DNA of 49,773 nt from CAZITB01 sp964542055 (GTDB taxonomy: Bacteria; Planctomycetota; Phycisphaerae; Sedimentisphaerales; CAMDDF01), in assembly GCA_964542055.1 (NCBI GenBank), contig CAZITB010000005.1, positions 1 through 49,773 on the forward strand. Reading direction: 5' to 3'. The position numbers were made by a program, and so were the translations under genes. The notes beneath the pieces were generated by a model. It ran no database searches and was not told where the DNA came from. It saw only the letters and a list, made by a program, of their open reading frames with translations. Of the stretch, positions 30,368 to 38,670 are shown piece after piece (positions within the stretch are counted from its first letter, which is position 1; every line of letters starts with the position of its first letter).

Positions 30368-30733
30368 ATGCCAACAATCAATCAGTTGATTAGTAAAGGT
30401 CGTAAAAAGAAAAGCGGTAAGAGGATATCCGATATTACCGGATGCCCTCAAAAACGTGGTGTTTGTCTTGTTGTAAGAACACAGACACCTAAGAAACCAA
30501 ACTCTGCGTTACGTAAGATTGCCCGTGTTCGTTTGACAAACGGCAAAGAAGTAACTGCATATATACCCGGAATCGATCATAACTTGCAGGAACATAGTAC
30601 AGTTCTGATTCGCGGTGGCAGAGTTCGTGACCTTCCTGGTGTTCGTTATCACGTGGTTCGCGGAACTCTTGATACATCTGGAGTTGCTAAACGTAAGCAG
30701 GGCCGCAGTAAATACGGTGCAAAATCAAGCTAA
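30368..30733 (+). CDS. rpsL: Ribosomal protein S12
   Basis: A 121-residue decoding-centre protein. TPKKPNSALRK carries the lysine whose mutation gives streptomycin resistance, and it is wild type here. GHNLQEHS-like (DHNLQEHS) and RGGRVRDLPGVRYHVVRG follow. Short and normal. It is the first gene of the str group, 30 nt before rpsG. Confidence 0.98.
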   Translation: MPTINQLISKGRKKKSGKRISDITGCPQKRGVCLVVRTQTPKKPNSALRKIARVRLTNGKEVTAYIPGIDHNLQEHSTVLIRGGRVRDLPGVRYHVVRGTLDTSGVAKRKQGRSKYGAKSS

Positions 30734-30763
30734 TCATTTCATTAATATAAAGGTTAAAGTTAG

Positions 30764-31237
30764 ATGGCAAAAAAATTTACAGCGTCAGAAGACCAGTTGA
30801 AACCAGATCCTGTTTATGACAGTATTCTTATTTCCAAATTTGTAAACTGTCTGATGTGGGATGGTAAAAAAAGTACAGCACAAAAAGTTTTCTATGATGC
30901 ATTAGAAATTGTTGGCAAAAAGATCAAAGAAATGCCGAGTAATGAAGTTTTTGAAACAGCGATCAATAATGTTAAGCCGATGTTAGAAGTTCGCAGTAAA
31001 CGAGTTGGTGGTGCAAGTTACCAGGTTCCTATGCAGGTTAAGCCAAAAAGACAACAGGCTCTTGCATTCAGGTGGATACTTGCGGCGATAAGAGGCAAAA
31101 AGGGTAAACCCATGTCTCAACGCCTGGCGGCTGAATTGATGGATGCTTACAACAAGACCGGTACTGCCATTACTACAAGAGAAAATACCCATAGAATGGC
31201 TGAAGCAAACAAAGCTTTCGCACATTTTGCATGGTAA
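30764..31237 (+). CDS. rpsG: Ribosomal protein S7
   Basis: A 157-residue small-subunit head protein that nucleates assembly with 16S rRNA. LISKFVNCLMWDGKKSTAQ, NVKPMLEVRSKRVGGASYQVP and the C terminus RMAEANKAFAHFAW are diagnostic. A terminator-like hairpin lies 19 nt after its stop, so transcription into fusA may be reduced. Confidence 0.98.
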   Translation: MAKKFTASEDQLKPDPVYDSILISKFVNCLMWDGKKSTAQKVFYDALEIVGKKIKEMPSNEVFETAINNVKPMLEVRSKRVGGASYQVPMQVKPKRQQALAFRWILAAIRGKKGKPMSQRLAAELMDAYNKTGTAITTRENTHRMAEANKAFAHFAW

Positions 31238-31256
31238 TCCTAATTTAAAGATTTAC

Positions 31257-31292
31257 TGCCACGGACATTTGTATGCTCGTGGCATTTTTTTT
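31257..31292 (+). terminator. Terminator between rpsG and fusA
   Basis: TGCCACG (31257-31263) pairs with CGTGGCA (31278-31284) around a 14-nt loop and is followed at once by eight Ts. This is a textbook intrinsic terminator, yet fusA starts 22 nt later with no room for a full promoter after it. It probably acts as a partial attenuator inside the str operon. Confidence 0.75.
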
Positions 31293-31313
31293 ATATGAAA
31301 AATAGAAGTTAAA

Positions 31314-33398
31314 ATGGCCAATAAAATTAACAACTTGCGAAATATCGGGATTATGGCGCATATTGATGCCGGTAAAACCACGGTTACCGAACGAGTACTT
31401 TACTATGCCGGCAAAATTTACAAAATGGGCGAGGTCCATGATGGAACCGCAGTAATGGATTACATGGAAGAAGAGCAGCAGCGTGGAATCACTATCACTT
31501 CTGCCGCTACCCGGTGTAAGTGGAACGACGTAGATATAAACCTTATCGATACTCCCGGTCATGTTGATTTTACTGCCGAAGTTGAACGATCACTGCGAGT
31601 TCTTGATGGAGCAGTCGCTGTATTTGATGCGAGCGAAGGTGTTCAGGCCCAAACAGAAACAGTTTGGCGGCAGGGCCAGAAGTACAATCTTTCATGTTTG
31701 TGTTTCATAAACAAAATGGACAAGATAGGAGCGGATTTTGAGCGGGCTTTTGCAAGCATCAGCCAAAAACTTGTTTCAAATCCTGTTGCAGTTCAAATTC
31801 CTATCGGAGCCGAAAGCCAATTTAAAGGTTTGATCGATCTGGTTAAGATGAAAGCTGTTTACTATGATGTTGAAACAGTCGGGGCCAATTTCAAAGAAGT
31901 TGACATTCCAGATGAGCTAAAAGATCAGGCTCAGGAATGGCGACATAAACTTCTGGAAAAAATCGCAGATTTCGATGAAAAGTTAATGGAAAAATACCTT
32001 ACTGATGAGCCGATATCAGAGGAATTGATCAGAAAAGCCATCAGAAAAGGAGTTGTAGCTAACCAGATTCACCCGGTTTTCTGCGGTTCGGCATTAAAAT
32101 ATATAGGCGTTCAGCGGCTATTAGATGGGGTAACAGATTATCTTCCTTCGCCTTATGACAGGCCTGAAATTGAAGGTTTTGATCCTGAAAACAAGGAAAA
32201 AAAGGTTATAATCAGGAATGATCCTGATGGACCTTTAGTAGGTTTGGCATTTAAAATCAGTGCTGATAAACATGGCGATTTGTACTTTGTGAGGATTTAT
32301 CAAGGTTCAATAAAGTCAAATAGCCGCATTTTCAACCCGAACAGGGGTCACAAAGAAAACATCACCCGAATATTCGAAATGCACGCAAATTCCAGGAACA
32401 TTCTGGATAGTGCTCAGGCAGGCGATATTGTGGCTGTAATCGGGCTTAAAGATACTGTTACTGGCGATACTATATGCGACGTTAAAAATCCTGTTCAGCT
32501 CGAGAGCATAAGCTTTCCCGAAACGGTTATCAGCATGAGCATCGAGCCAAAAACAACGGCAGAAAGAGCGAAACTCGGCGAAGCACTTGCAATTCTGCGT
32601 AAAGAGGACCCTACATTTGATTGTAATTACAACCCTGAAACCGGCCAGACTATTATTAGCGGTATGGGAGAGCTGCATCTCGAAATTTTGCAGCATAAAT
32701 TGGTAAGAGACCTAAAAGTCAATGTACGTACCGGTAAACCGAGAGTGGCTTATAAAGAGGCAATCAGCAAAGGCGCAAAAGCTGAAGCTAAATTTGAAAG
32801 GCAAACCGGCGGAAGAGGCCAGTTTGGGCATGTTGTTATCAAAATTGAGCCGTTGTTAGATGAAAACGGCCGATATAAACGAGAAAATGAGTTTGCTGTC
32901 GAAGTAACCGGTGGTACGGTCCCTAAAGAATACTTCCCAGCGGTTGAAAAGGGCGTAATGGATGGTTTGAGCAGCGGTATTCTAGCAGGATATCCTGTTG
33001 TAGGAGCAAAAGTTACGTTAATTGACGGCTCGTTCCATCCTGTAGATTCTTCAGAACTTGCTTTTGAACAAGCCGGAGCGATGGCTGTTCATGAAGTTGT
33101 AGAAAACGCAGGACCTGTGCTGCTTGAACCGATTATGAAGGTCCAGGTAGTAACCCCGGAAGAGAGCTATGGTTCGGTTCAGGGCAGTTTGATCGCTAAA
33201 CGCGGAATTATAACCGATACCCATGGCCACGGGATAACCCGTATTCTGGACGCAAACGTCCCCCTGGCGGAAATGTTTGGCTATTCAAGCGATATCAGAA
33301 GCATGACCGCAGGCAGAGGGTCATTTGTAATGGAGCCGTTTTGCTATGAAAAAGTGCCTGAACAAATTTCTGAGAAAATTTTAACAGGTTACTATTGA
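31314..33398 (+). CDS. fusA: Elongation factor G
   Basis: A 694-residue translocase GTPase. The P-loop is AHIDAGKT (15-22), switch II is DTPGHVDFTAEVERS and G4 is NKMD. Domain IV contains the tip region, and ETGQTIISGMGELHLEI and GSFHPVDSSELAFE are typical of canonical EF-G. The C-terminal RSMTAGRGSFVMEPFCYEKVP is intact. Planctomycetes often have several EF-G paralogues; the position beside rpsG marks this as the main copy. The next gene lies 300 nt away, with no tuf in between. Confidence 0.97.
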   Translation: MANKINNLRNIGIMAHIDAGKTTVTERVLYYAGKIYKMGEVHDGTAVMDYMEEEQQRGITITSAATRCKWNDVDINLIDTPGHVDFTAEVERSLRVLDGAVAVFDASEGVQAQTETVWRQGQKYNLSCLCFINKMDKIGADFERAFASISQKLVSNPVAVQIPIGAESQFKGLIDLVKMKAVYYDVETVGANFKEVDIPDELKDQAQEWRHKLLEKIADFDEKLMEKYLTDEPISEELIRKAIRKGVVANQIHPVFCGSALKYIGVQRLLDGVTDYLPSPYDRPEIEGFDPENKEKKVIIRNDPDGPLVGLAFKISADKHGDLYFVRIYQGSIKSNSRIFNPNRGHKENITRIFEMHANSRNILDSAQAGDIVAVIGLKDTVTGDTICDVKNPVQLESISFPETVISMSIEPKTTAERAKLGEALAILRKEDPTFDCNYNPETGQTIISGMGELHLEILQHKLVRDLKVNVRTGKPRVAYKEAISKGAKAEAKFERQTGGRGQFGHVVIKIEPLLDENGRYKRENEFAVEVTGGTVPKEYFPAVEKGVMDGLSSGILAGYPVVGAKVTLIDGSFHPVDSSELAFEQAGAMAVHEVVENAGPVLLEPIMKVQVVTPEESYGSVQGSLIAKRGIITDTHGHGITRILDANVPLAEMFGYSSDIRSMTAGRGSFVMEPFCYEKVPEQISEKILTGYY

Positions 33399-33423
33399 CG
33401 GCATATAAGATTTATGTTAAATT
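33395..33423 (+). promoter_or_regulatory. Candidate extended -10 promoter for the S10 operon
   Basis: TTGACG (33395-33400, five of six matches) overlaps the fusA stop codon. After a 17-nt spacer, TAAATT (33418-33423) is directly preceded by TGT, an extended -10 element. The start point would be near 33430, giving a leader of roughly 270 nt before rpsJ. A weaker second candidate is TTGTTT (33618-33623) with TATGTT (33640-33645). Confidence 0.5.
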
Positions 33424-33698
33424 ATTCCTTTTACAGCCGGAGCGAGCATGGCAATGAATGTCGTGCGATTTACGAGTTGGGCTGATTTCATCTCGTATTC
33501 AGCAAAAGGATTGCAGGAAGTCCTTGTATTCGGCCCCGATTTTAGGGCAATTTTTTAACGCAAACCGGTGAGTTTGCCGTAAAATATCCCTTTAATATAA
33601 AAATTTCGATTTTTTACTTGTTTTTAGTATTAAAAACGATATGTTTAGAAGTTTTCCGCTTTGCAAAGAGCGTTAGGTAATAACAGTTTAGGAAAAGT
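33399..33698. other. Leader region between fusA and rpsJ
   Basis: A 300-nt stretch with no long gene, sitting where many bacteria carry tuf. It contains a candidate promoter at its start and a 36-codon ORF (33448-33558). It also holds a hairpin with arms AAGGATT (33506-33512) and AGTCCTT (33519-33525), and another with arms GCAAAC (33560-33565) and GTTTGC (33572-33577). An AT-rich segment with a weak second promoter completes it. In E. coli the S10 leader is the target of L4 autogenous control; whether this is an analogue is unknown. Confidence 0.5.
33448..33558 (+). CDS. Possible 36-residue leader peptide upstream of rpsJ
   Basis: The ORF starts with ATG 33448, 5 nt after GGAG (33439-33442), and ends with TAA at 33556-33558. 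It encodes 36 residues beginning MAMNVVRFTSWADF and ending FGPDFRAIF. No similarity is recognised. One hairpin lies inside the ORF and another begins 2 nt after its stop, so ribosome progress could affect leader folding. It may equally be a chance ORF: 36 codons is short. Confidence 0.3.
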   Translation: MAMNVVRFTSWADFISYSAKGLQEVLVFGPDFRAIF

Positions 33699-34013
33699 AT
33701 GCCAATGAATAATGAAAAGATCAGAATTAGGATGGAAGCTTATGATCACCGTGCTCTTGACAATTCCGCAAAGGAAATAGTTGAGCAAGCCAGTAGAACA
33801 AATGCACGTGTCAGTGGTCCGGTACCGCTTCCTACTCGGATCGAAAGATATACTGTTCTTAGAAGCCCTCACGTAAATAAAAAGTCACGTGAGCAATTTG
33901 AAATTCGAACTCATAAAAGATTGATAGATATATACGAAGCAAACGTTCGCACAGTAGAAGCCCTTAACAGGCTTGTTGTGCCTGCGGGTGTTTTTGTCAA
34001 AATAAAAGCATAG
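33699..34013 (+). CDS. rpsJ: Ribosomal protein S10
   Basis: A 104-residue small-subunit protein that is also NusE, the antitermination partner of NusB and NusG. IRIRMEAYDHRALDNSAKEI, GPVPLPTRIERYTVLRSPH and SREQFEIRTHKRLIDI are diagnostic. The start at 33699 is supported by AGGAAAAG just upstream; a second in-frame ATG at 33705 is possible. It is the first gene of the S10 operon, 32 nt before rplC. Confidence 0.98.
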   Translation: MPMNNEKIRIRMEAYDHRALDNSAKEIVEQASRTNARVSGPVPLPTRIERYTVLRSPHVNKKSREQFEIRTHKRLIDIYEANVRTVEALNRLVVPAGVFVKIKA

Positions 34014-34045
34014 TTAATACCCTATAGTTTTAAGGTACGCTAAAT

Positions 34046-34702
34046 ATGGCGATGTTACTTGGAAAAAAAATTGGAATGACTCAAATTTACAGTGAAGACG
34101 GAAAAATGACTCCGGTAACTGTAATTCAAGCTGGTCCCTGCAAAGTTCTGCAGGTAAAAACTGTTGAATCAGACGGCTATAATGCCCTGCAGCTTGGTTT
34201 TGATGAAGTGAAAAAATCCCGTGTTAAAAAGCCTAACGAAGGTCATGCCGCAAAGGCAGATACAACTTCGAAAAAGTTTGTGAAAGAAATGCGGCTTGGT
34301 GATAAAGAACAAGCTGATTTCGAAACAGGCGGCGAAGTTAAGGTAAACGTGTTTGCAGAGGCAAAATATGTCGATGTGATTGGAACCAGCAAAGGTAAGG
34401 GATATGCCGGTGTTATGAAAAGACACGGTTTCGGTGGTTTTCCTGCTTCGCACGGTACCGAAAGAAAACATAGGGCCCCTGGTTCGATTTCCAGTTACGC
34501 AAGTGATGCCGGTCACGGTGGAAACGTCAAAAAAGGTAAGAAGATGGCAGGGCGAATGGGTGGTGATAGAGTGACCACCAAAAATCACAGCCTGGTAGGT
34601 GTTGATGAAGAAAAGAATCTGCTTATTGTAAAAGGTGCGGTTGCCGGACCTGCAGGCGGATATGTTGTTGTAAGAACTTCTAAGACTCATAAGAATAAAT
34701 AA
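34046..34702 (+). CDS. rplC: Ribosomal protein L3
   Basis: A 218-residue early-assembly protein near the peptidyl-transferase centre. The N terminus LLGKKIGMTQIYSEDGKMTPVTVI and the signature KGYAGVMKRHGFGG are clear. The loop near GSISSYASDAGHGGNVKKGKKMAGRMGG replaces the usual GSIGxxxxPGRVFKGKKMAGHMG, with a lineage-specific middle. Length is normal. It lies 13 nt before rplD. Confidence 0.98.
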   Translation: MAMLLGKKIGMTQIYSEDGKMTPVTVIQAGPCKVLQVKTVESDGYNALQLGFDEVKKSRVKKPNEGHAAKADTTSKKFVKEMRLGDKEQADFETGGEVKVNVFAEAKYVDVIGTSKGKGYAGVMKRHGFGGFPASHGTERKHRAPGSISSYASDAGHGGNVKKGKKMAGRMGGDRVTTKNHSLVGVDEEKNLLIVKGAVAGPAGGYVVVRTSKTHKNK

Positions 34703-34715
34703 ACGGAAAATAATA

Positions 34716-35339
34716 ATGATAAGTGTAGCAGTTCATGATAGAACCGGTAAGGAAATTGACACACTGACAGTCGATGAGGCTGTTTTTGGTGGTTGTGTCA
34801 GATATCCGTTATTGAAACAAGCCATCGTTATGTACCATGCAAATAAGCACGTTGGTACAGCAGCGACAAAGAGCCGCGGAATGGTAGAAGGTTCAACAAG
34901 AAAGCTTTACAGGCAAAAAGGAACCGGTAATGCCCGTATGGGTAATATCAGGACAAATATTCGCCGAGGCGGGGGTGTGGCATTTGCAAAGGTTGCAAGA
35001 AGTCCCCGCAAAGATATGCCTAAAAAGCAGAGACAACTTGCTAAAGAGTCAGCAATTTTAGCTAAGCTCCAAAGTGGTCAAGTTATAATAGTTGATGATT
35101 TGAAAATGGAAAATGTAAAAACCAGGGACTTTTATCAGGTTCTTGGTAATTTGAAAATAGATAGAAGCTGCCTTATTACAGTAAACGATTATGATAAGAA
35201 TCTTTATCTTTCTGCCAGAAATATCCCGAAGATTGACGTAATGAAGGTCAGTCAGCTTAATGCGGGTGATATTTGCTTAAAGCAGAAGGTGCTTTTCACT
35301 CGTGAAGCTTTTGAATCTCTTTTGAAACAGGAAAAATAA
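34716..35339 (+). CDS. rplD: Ribosomal protein L4
   Basis: A 207-residue exit-tunnel protein. HVGTAATKSRGMVEGSTRKLYRQKGTGNAR marks the internal loop reaching the tunnel, followed by the GGGVAFAK segment. In gammaproteobacteria L4 represses the S10 operon by binding the leader and also inhibits RNase E. No evidence for that can be read here beyond the structured leader before rpsJ. It is followed by rplW after 18 nt. Confidence 0.97.
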   Translation: MISVAVHDRTGKEIDTLTVDEAVFGGCVRYPLLKQAIVMYHANKHVGTAATKSRGMVEGSTRKLYRQKGTGNARMGNIRTNIRRGGGVAFAKVARSPRKDMPKKQRQLAKESAILAKLQSGQVIIVDDLKMENVKTRDFYQVLGNLKIDRSCLITVNDYDKNLYLSARNIPKIDVMKVSQLNAGDICLKQKVLFTREAFESLLKQEK

Positions 35340-35357
35340 TTTTTTACAGGTGCAAAC

Positions 35358-35636
35358 GTGGATGACCATAATGTAATAATTAAACCTTTGATAACTGAGC
35401 AGACGACACATTTTGCTAATGTTCGCGGTGCTTATTCATTTGAGGTTAATAAAAAAGCAAACAAAATCCAGATTAAAAACGCGATCGAGCGTTTATATAA
35501 TGTAAAGGTTGTTGATGTTCGTACTTCCAACAGACAAGGAAAAATCAGAAGAAGAGGCAAAAGCATCGGCAGAACGCGCAGTTGGAAAAAGGCAGTTGTA
35601 GTGTTAAATGAAGAACATCACATAGATTTATTCTAA
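35358..35636 (+). CDS. rplW: Ribosomal protein L23
   Basis: A 92-residue protein at the exit of the peptide tunnel, the docking site for trigger factor and SRP. VIIKPLITEQTTHFAN and YSFEVNKKANKIQIKNAIERLYNVKVVDVRT are diagnostic. The start is GTG at 35358, since the conserved N terminus begins there and the ATG four bases later is out of frame. Normal size. rplB follows after 25 nt. Confidence 0.97.
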   Translation: MDDHNVIIKPLITEQTTHFANVRGAYSFEVNKKANKIQIKNAIERLYNVKVVDVRTSNRQGKIRRRGKSIGRTRSWKKAVVVLNEEHHIDLF

Positions 35637-35661
35637 GCAAAGTAGATAAGAGGCAATATAT

Positions 35662-36513
35662 ATGGGTATTAAACTTTATAAACCGACGACAAATGGCAGA
35701 AGAAACGGCTCGGTTAATGATTATGCAGAGCTGACGACGGACAGGCCGGAAAAGACACTCTGTAAAAGAATCAAGAAATACGGCGGTAGAAATGCCCATG
35801 GTAAGGTTACAGTAAGGTTTCGCGGCGGCGGAGCACGTAGGATTTACAGGATTGTAGATTTTAAACGTAATAAAGACGATGTCGCTGCTACCATTAAAAG
35901 TGTTGAGTATGATCCCAACAGAACATGTTTTATAAGCCTGGTTGAATATGCCGACGGCGAAAAAAGATACGTCCTCGCACCGGTTGGAATCAAAGTCGGT
36001 GATGTTATTGAAAGCGGACAGAAAGTTGAACCAAAAATTGGAAACACTATGCCTTTGGCATCTATTCCTGTTGGCGTGGAAGTTCACAATATAGAAATGA
36101 CAGCTGGCCAGGGCGGTAAACTTGCCCGCGGTGCCGGAGCGGTAGCTAAAATCATGGCGAAAGAAGGTGACTGGGTTACCTTTATTCTTCCTAGCGGCGA
36201 AATGAGAATGGTCCGCAAAGAATGCAGAGCTACAATCGGAACCGTCAGCAATACCGATCATCAGAATGTTAAGATCGGAAAGGCCGGCAGAAAAAGACAT
36301 ATGGGAAGGAAACCACACGTTCGTGGTAAAGCAATGAACCCGGTTGCTCACCCGATGGGTGGTGGTGAAGGCCGTAGTAATGGTGGTCGTCATCCTTGCA
36401 GCCCTAAAGGTCTTCCGGCCAAGGGCGGTAAAACCAGAAGCAAGAAGAAAAACAGCAGCAATAATATAATCAGAAGACGTAAAAATGTAAGACAGGGTCA
36501 GTTGGTACTCTAA
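35662..36513 (+). CDS. rplB: Ribosomal protein L2
   Basis: A 283-residue protein at the subunit bridge near the peptidyl-transferase centre. GRNAHGKVTVRFRGGGARRIYR, IPVGVEVHNIEMTAGQGGKLARGAG and GKAMNPVAHPMGGGEGR are present; the conserved His of the last motif (E. coli His229) is kept. The C terminus KKKNSSNNIIRRRKNVRQGQLVL is basic. rpsS follows after 30 nt. Confidence 0.98.
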   Translation: MGIKLYKPTTNGRRNGSVNDYAELTTDRPEKTLCKRIKKYGGRNAHGKVTVRFRGGGARRIYRIVDFKRNKDDVAATIKSVEYDPNRTCFISLVEYADGEKRYVLAPVGIKVGDVIESGQKVEPKIGNTMPLASIPVGVEVHNIEMTAGQGGKLARGAGAVAKIMAKEGDWVTFILPSGEMRMVRKECRATIGTVSNTDHQNVKIGKAGRKRHMGRKPHVRGKAMNPVAHPMGGGEGRSNGGRHPCSPKGLPAKGGKTRSKKKNSSNNIIRRRKNVRQGQLVL

Positions 36514-36543
36514 GGAAATAAATTTTAAAAGGATAGAATATTA

Positions 36544-36795
36544 ATGGGACGCTCTCTTAAAAAAGGACCATTTGTCGATGAAAAGCTTTTCACAAAAGTG
36601 CAAAAGCAAATTGATTCAGGTAAAAAAGAACCGATCAAGACCTGGGCAAGAAGATGCACCGTTGTTCCTGAGTTTGTTGGTTACACCTTCATGGTTCATA
36701 ATGGAAAAATGTTTCATAAAGTTTTTATAACTGAAGATATGGTAGGTCACAAGCTTGGAGAGTTTTCTCCTACGAGGACCTTTAAGGGTCACTGA
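36544..36795 (+). CDS. rpsS: Ribosomal protein S19
   Basis: An 83-residue small-subunit head protein with MGRSLKKGPFVDEKL, IKTWARRCTVVPEFVGYTF and HKLGEFSPTRTFKGH, all typical. It is followed after 47 nt by the unusual L22 gene. Confidence 0.98.
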   Translation: MGRSLKKGPFVDEKLFTKVQKQIDSGKKEPIKTWARRCTVVPEFVGYTFMVHNGKMFHKVFITEDMVGHKLGEFSPTRTFKGH

Positions 36796-36842
36796 TAAGT
36801 GGCAATTTATATTCATTGAAATAATGACCGCAGGAATTTGAA

Positions 36843-37397
36843 ATGATAATCGCGAACAGATTGAAAAAATTGATGAAGCAAAAAGGTGTTAGCCTTAGCC
36901 AGCTTTCCGGACAGATCAGCAGGAGCGGCTTGTCAACTAAAGAGGCTCAAACAGCTTTGAGAAATTGGCAAAGAGGTATGTTAAAACCGATGCCCACAAA
37001 ATCTGATGTGCAAAATATTTCTAAAGCTTTAGGCGTCGAAATGCTCGATATCCAGGGCTGGAAGGCTGTTTATAAATATGCTCCTGTTTCACCGACAAAG
37101 GCGAGGCTTGTGACAGAGCTTATTGCCGGCAGAGACGCCCAGGATGCATTGGACATTTTGAAGTTTACACCAAAAAGAACGGCAAAAATGGTTGAGCAGC
37201 TATTGAAAAGTGCCATCGCAAATGCTGATGAGCAGGAAGCCGATGTCGAAAATCTGTTTGTCTATGAAGCAAGAATTGATGGTGCCGGAGTAAGGCTCGG
37301 AACAAAAAGATGGCGTGCAAAAGATAGAGGCCGTGCCCATTCGATTCGCAAACAATGCAGCCATATCGTTTTAACATTAGCACAGGAAAATAATTAA
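36843..37397 (+). CDS. rplV: Ribosomal protein L22 with N-terminal helix-turn-helix-like extension
   Basis: A 184-residue protein, whereas bacterial L22 is usually about 110. Residues 73-184 are a normal L22 core (PVSPTKARLVTELIAG, LLKSAIANADEQEAD, and the tunnel-hairpin region GTKRWRAKDRGRAHSIRKQCSHIVL). Residues 1-72 resemble a Cro/CI (XRE) helix-turn-helix. It begins ANRLKKLMKQKGVSLSQLS, has a recognition-helix region TALRNWQRGMLKP, and ends DVQNISKALGVEMLDI. The start is supported by AGGAA 7-8 nt upstream of ATG 36843 and by the open, well-conserved-looking frame. The only internal alternative is Met67 (37041), which would leave a 245-nt gap after rpsS. The extension could bind rRNA or act in regulation; this is inference. 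Confidence 0.93.
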   Translation: MIIANRLKKLMKQKGVSLSQLSGQISRSGLSTKEAQTALRNWQRGMLKPMPTKSDVQNISKALGVEMLDIQGWKAVYKYAPVSPTKARLVTELIAGRDAQDALDILKFTPKRTAKMVEQLLKSAIANADEQEADVENLFVYEARIDGAGVRLGTKRWRAKDRGRAHSIRKQCSHIVLTLAQENN

Positions 37398-37415
37398 TAT
37401 AATAGAAGAGTAACT

Positions 37416-38213
37416 ATGGGTCAGAAAATTTCTCCAATTGGTTTCAGAACGGGAATAAACTTAGCCTGGCAGAGTACGTGGTTTGCCCCCAAGGCAAACT
37501 ATGGCGAGTGTCTGATAGAAGATCAGAAGATCAGGAAATTCGTTGACAAACGTTTCAACAGGAGCGCTCCTTATGGTGCTGTTTCTAAAGTTGAAATAGC
37601 CCGTACTAGAAATGAAGTTAAGGTAACTCTTCATACCGGTCGTCCGGGTATGGTAATTGGACCAAGAGGTTCAGAAGTTGATAAACTTCGCGAAGAACTC
37701 GAAGAGTTGATCAATCGCAAGGTAAATGTAAACGTTATTGAAATCACCGAACCTGCATTGGATGCTTTTCTGGTCGGTGAGAATATCGCACAGCAGCTTT
37801 CTAAAAGAGCGTCTTTCAGACGTGCAATGAAACAGGCTTGCGAGCAAGCGATGAGTGCTGGAGCTAAAGGTGTTAAAATTCTCTGTGCAGGCAGACTTGG
37901 CGGAGCTGAAATAGCAAGATCTGAAATGCAAAAACTTGGCAGCATTCCGCTTCATACTCTTGATGCGAATGTTCAATATGCAAGTGTTGATGCCAGAACC
38001 ACATACGGAATTATTGGTATTAAAGTGTGGATTTACCTGGGTAAATTTGGTGAAGAGATCACGCCCATAAAACTTACAAGCAAAAAACCATTCAAAAAAC
38101 CGGGCGGCAGGCCCTCCGGCGGCAGACCGTCAGGCGGTAAAAGAGGCAAAACTGAAAAACCAGTGCCTTCGCATGAAGTAGAAGATACAACAACAAAAAC
38201 ATTGGAACAGTAA
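37416..38213 (+). CDS. rpsC: Ribosomal protein S3 with extended tail
   Basis: A 265-residue small-subunit protein with an N-terminal KH domain (TGRPGMVIGPRGSEVDKLREEL) and a C-terminal S3 domain (KGVKILCAGRLGGAEIARSE). S3 helps unwind mRNA at the entry channel. The family is commonly 210-240 residues; here about 40 extra residues at the end form a disordered GGRPSGGRPSGGKRGK tail followed by an acidic/Thr-rich end. It begins 18 nt after rplV. Confidence 0.97.
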   Translation: MGQKISPIGFRTGINLAWQSTWFAPKANYGECLIEDQKIRKFVDKRFNRSAPYGAVSKVEIARTRNEVKVTLHTGRPGMVIGPRGSEVDKLREELEELINRKVNVNVIEITEPALDAFLVGENIAQQLSKRASFRRAMKQACEQAMSAGAKGVKILCAGRLGGAEIARSEMQKLGSIPLHTLDANVQYASVDARTTYGIIGIKVWIYLGKFGEEITPIKLTSKKPFKKPGGRPSGGRPSGGKRGKTEKPVPSHEVEDTTTKTLEQ

Positions 38214-38234
38214 CTGTAAGTAAGGAAGATAATA

Positions 38235-38657
38235 ATGGCTTTAATGCCTAAAAGAGTAAAATATCGTAAACATCAGCGTGGTAAGATGAAAGGTAATGCC
38301 ACCAAGGGCAACTATGTTGCATTTGGTGAATATGGACTTCAGTCTCTGGATACCAGCTGGATAACTGGCCGTCAAATCGAGGCAGGCCGTGTCGCTGCCA
38401 CTCACTTTTTGCGCAGGATCGGTAAAGTTTACATTCGCATTTTCCCCCATCAGTCGGTTTCTTCAAAACCGCTTGAAACAAGAATGGGTAAAGGTAAAGG
38501 TGAAGTCGAATTTTGGGTAGCAAAAGTTAAACCCGGAACGGTATTATTTGAAATAGGCGGAGTTCCTGAAGATACAGCTAAGCAGGCACTGGCAAGAGTA
38601 GCTCATAAAATGCCGATAAGGTGCAGATTTGTTACAAGAAGGCACTCATTAGGATAA
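38235..38657 (+). CDS. rplP: Ribosomal protein L16
   Basis: A 140-residue protein near the A-site tRNA elbow. It begins MALMPKRVKYRKHQRGKMKG and contains the conserved RVAATHFLRRIGKVYIRIFP and TRMGKGKGEVEFWVAKVKPG. Length is normal; rpmC follows after 13 nt. Confidence 0.98.
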   Translation: MALMPKRVKYRKHQRGKMKGNATKGNYVAFGEYGLQSLDTSWITGRQIEAGRVAATHFLRRIGKVYIRIFPHQSVSSKPLETRMGKGKGEVEFWVAKVKPGTVLFEIGGVPEDTAKQALARVAHKMPIRCRFVTRRHSLG

Positions 38658-38670
38658 TCAAGGTAAAACA

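Noticed and set aside
35545..36393. 282-codon minus-strand ORF opposite rplB
   Set aside because: It lies opposite a conserved gene with strong codon constraint, and the translated protein has no recognisable features.
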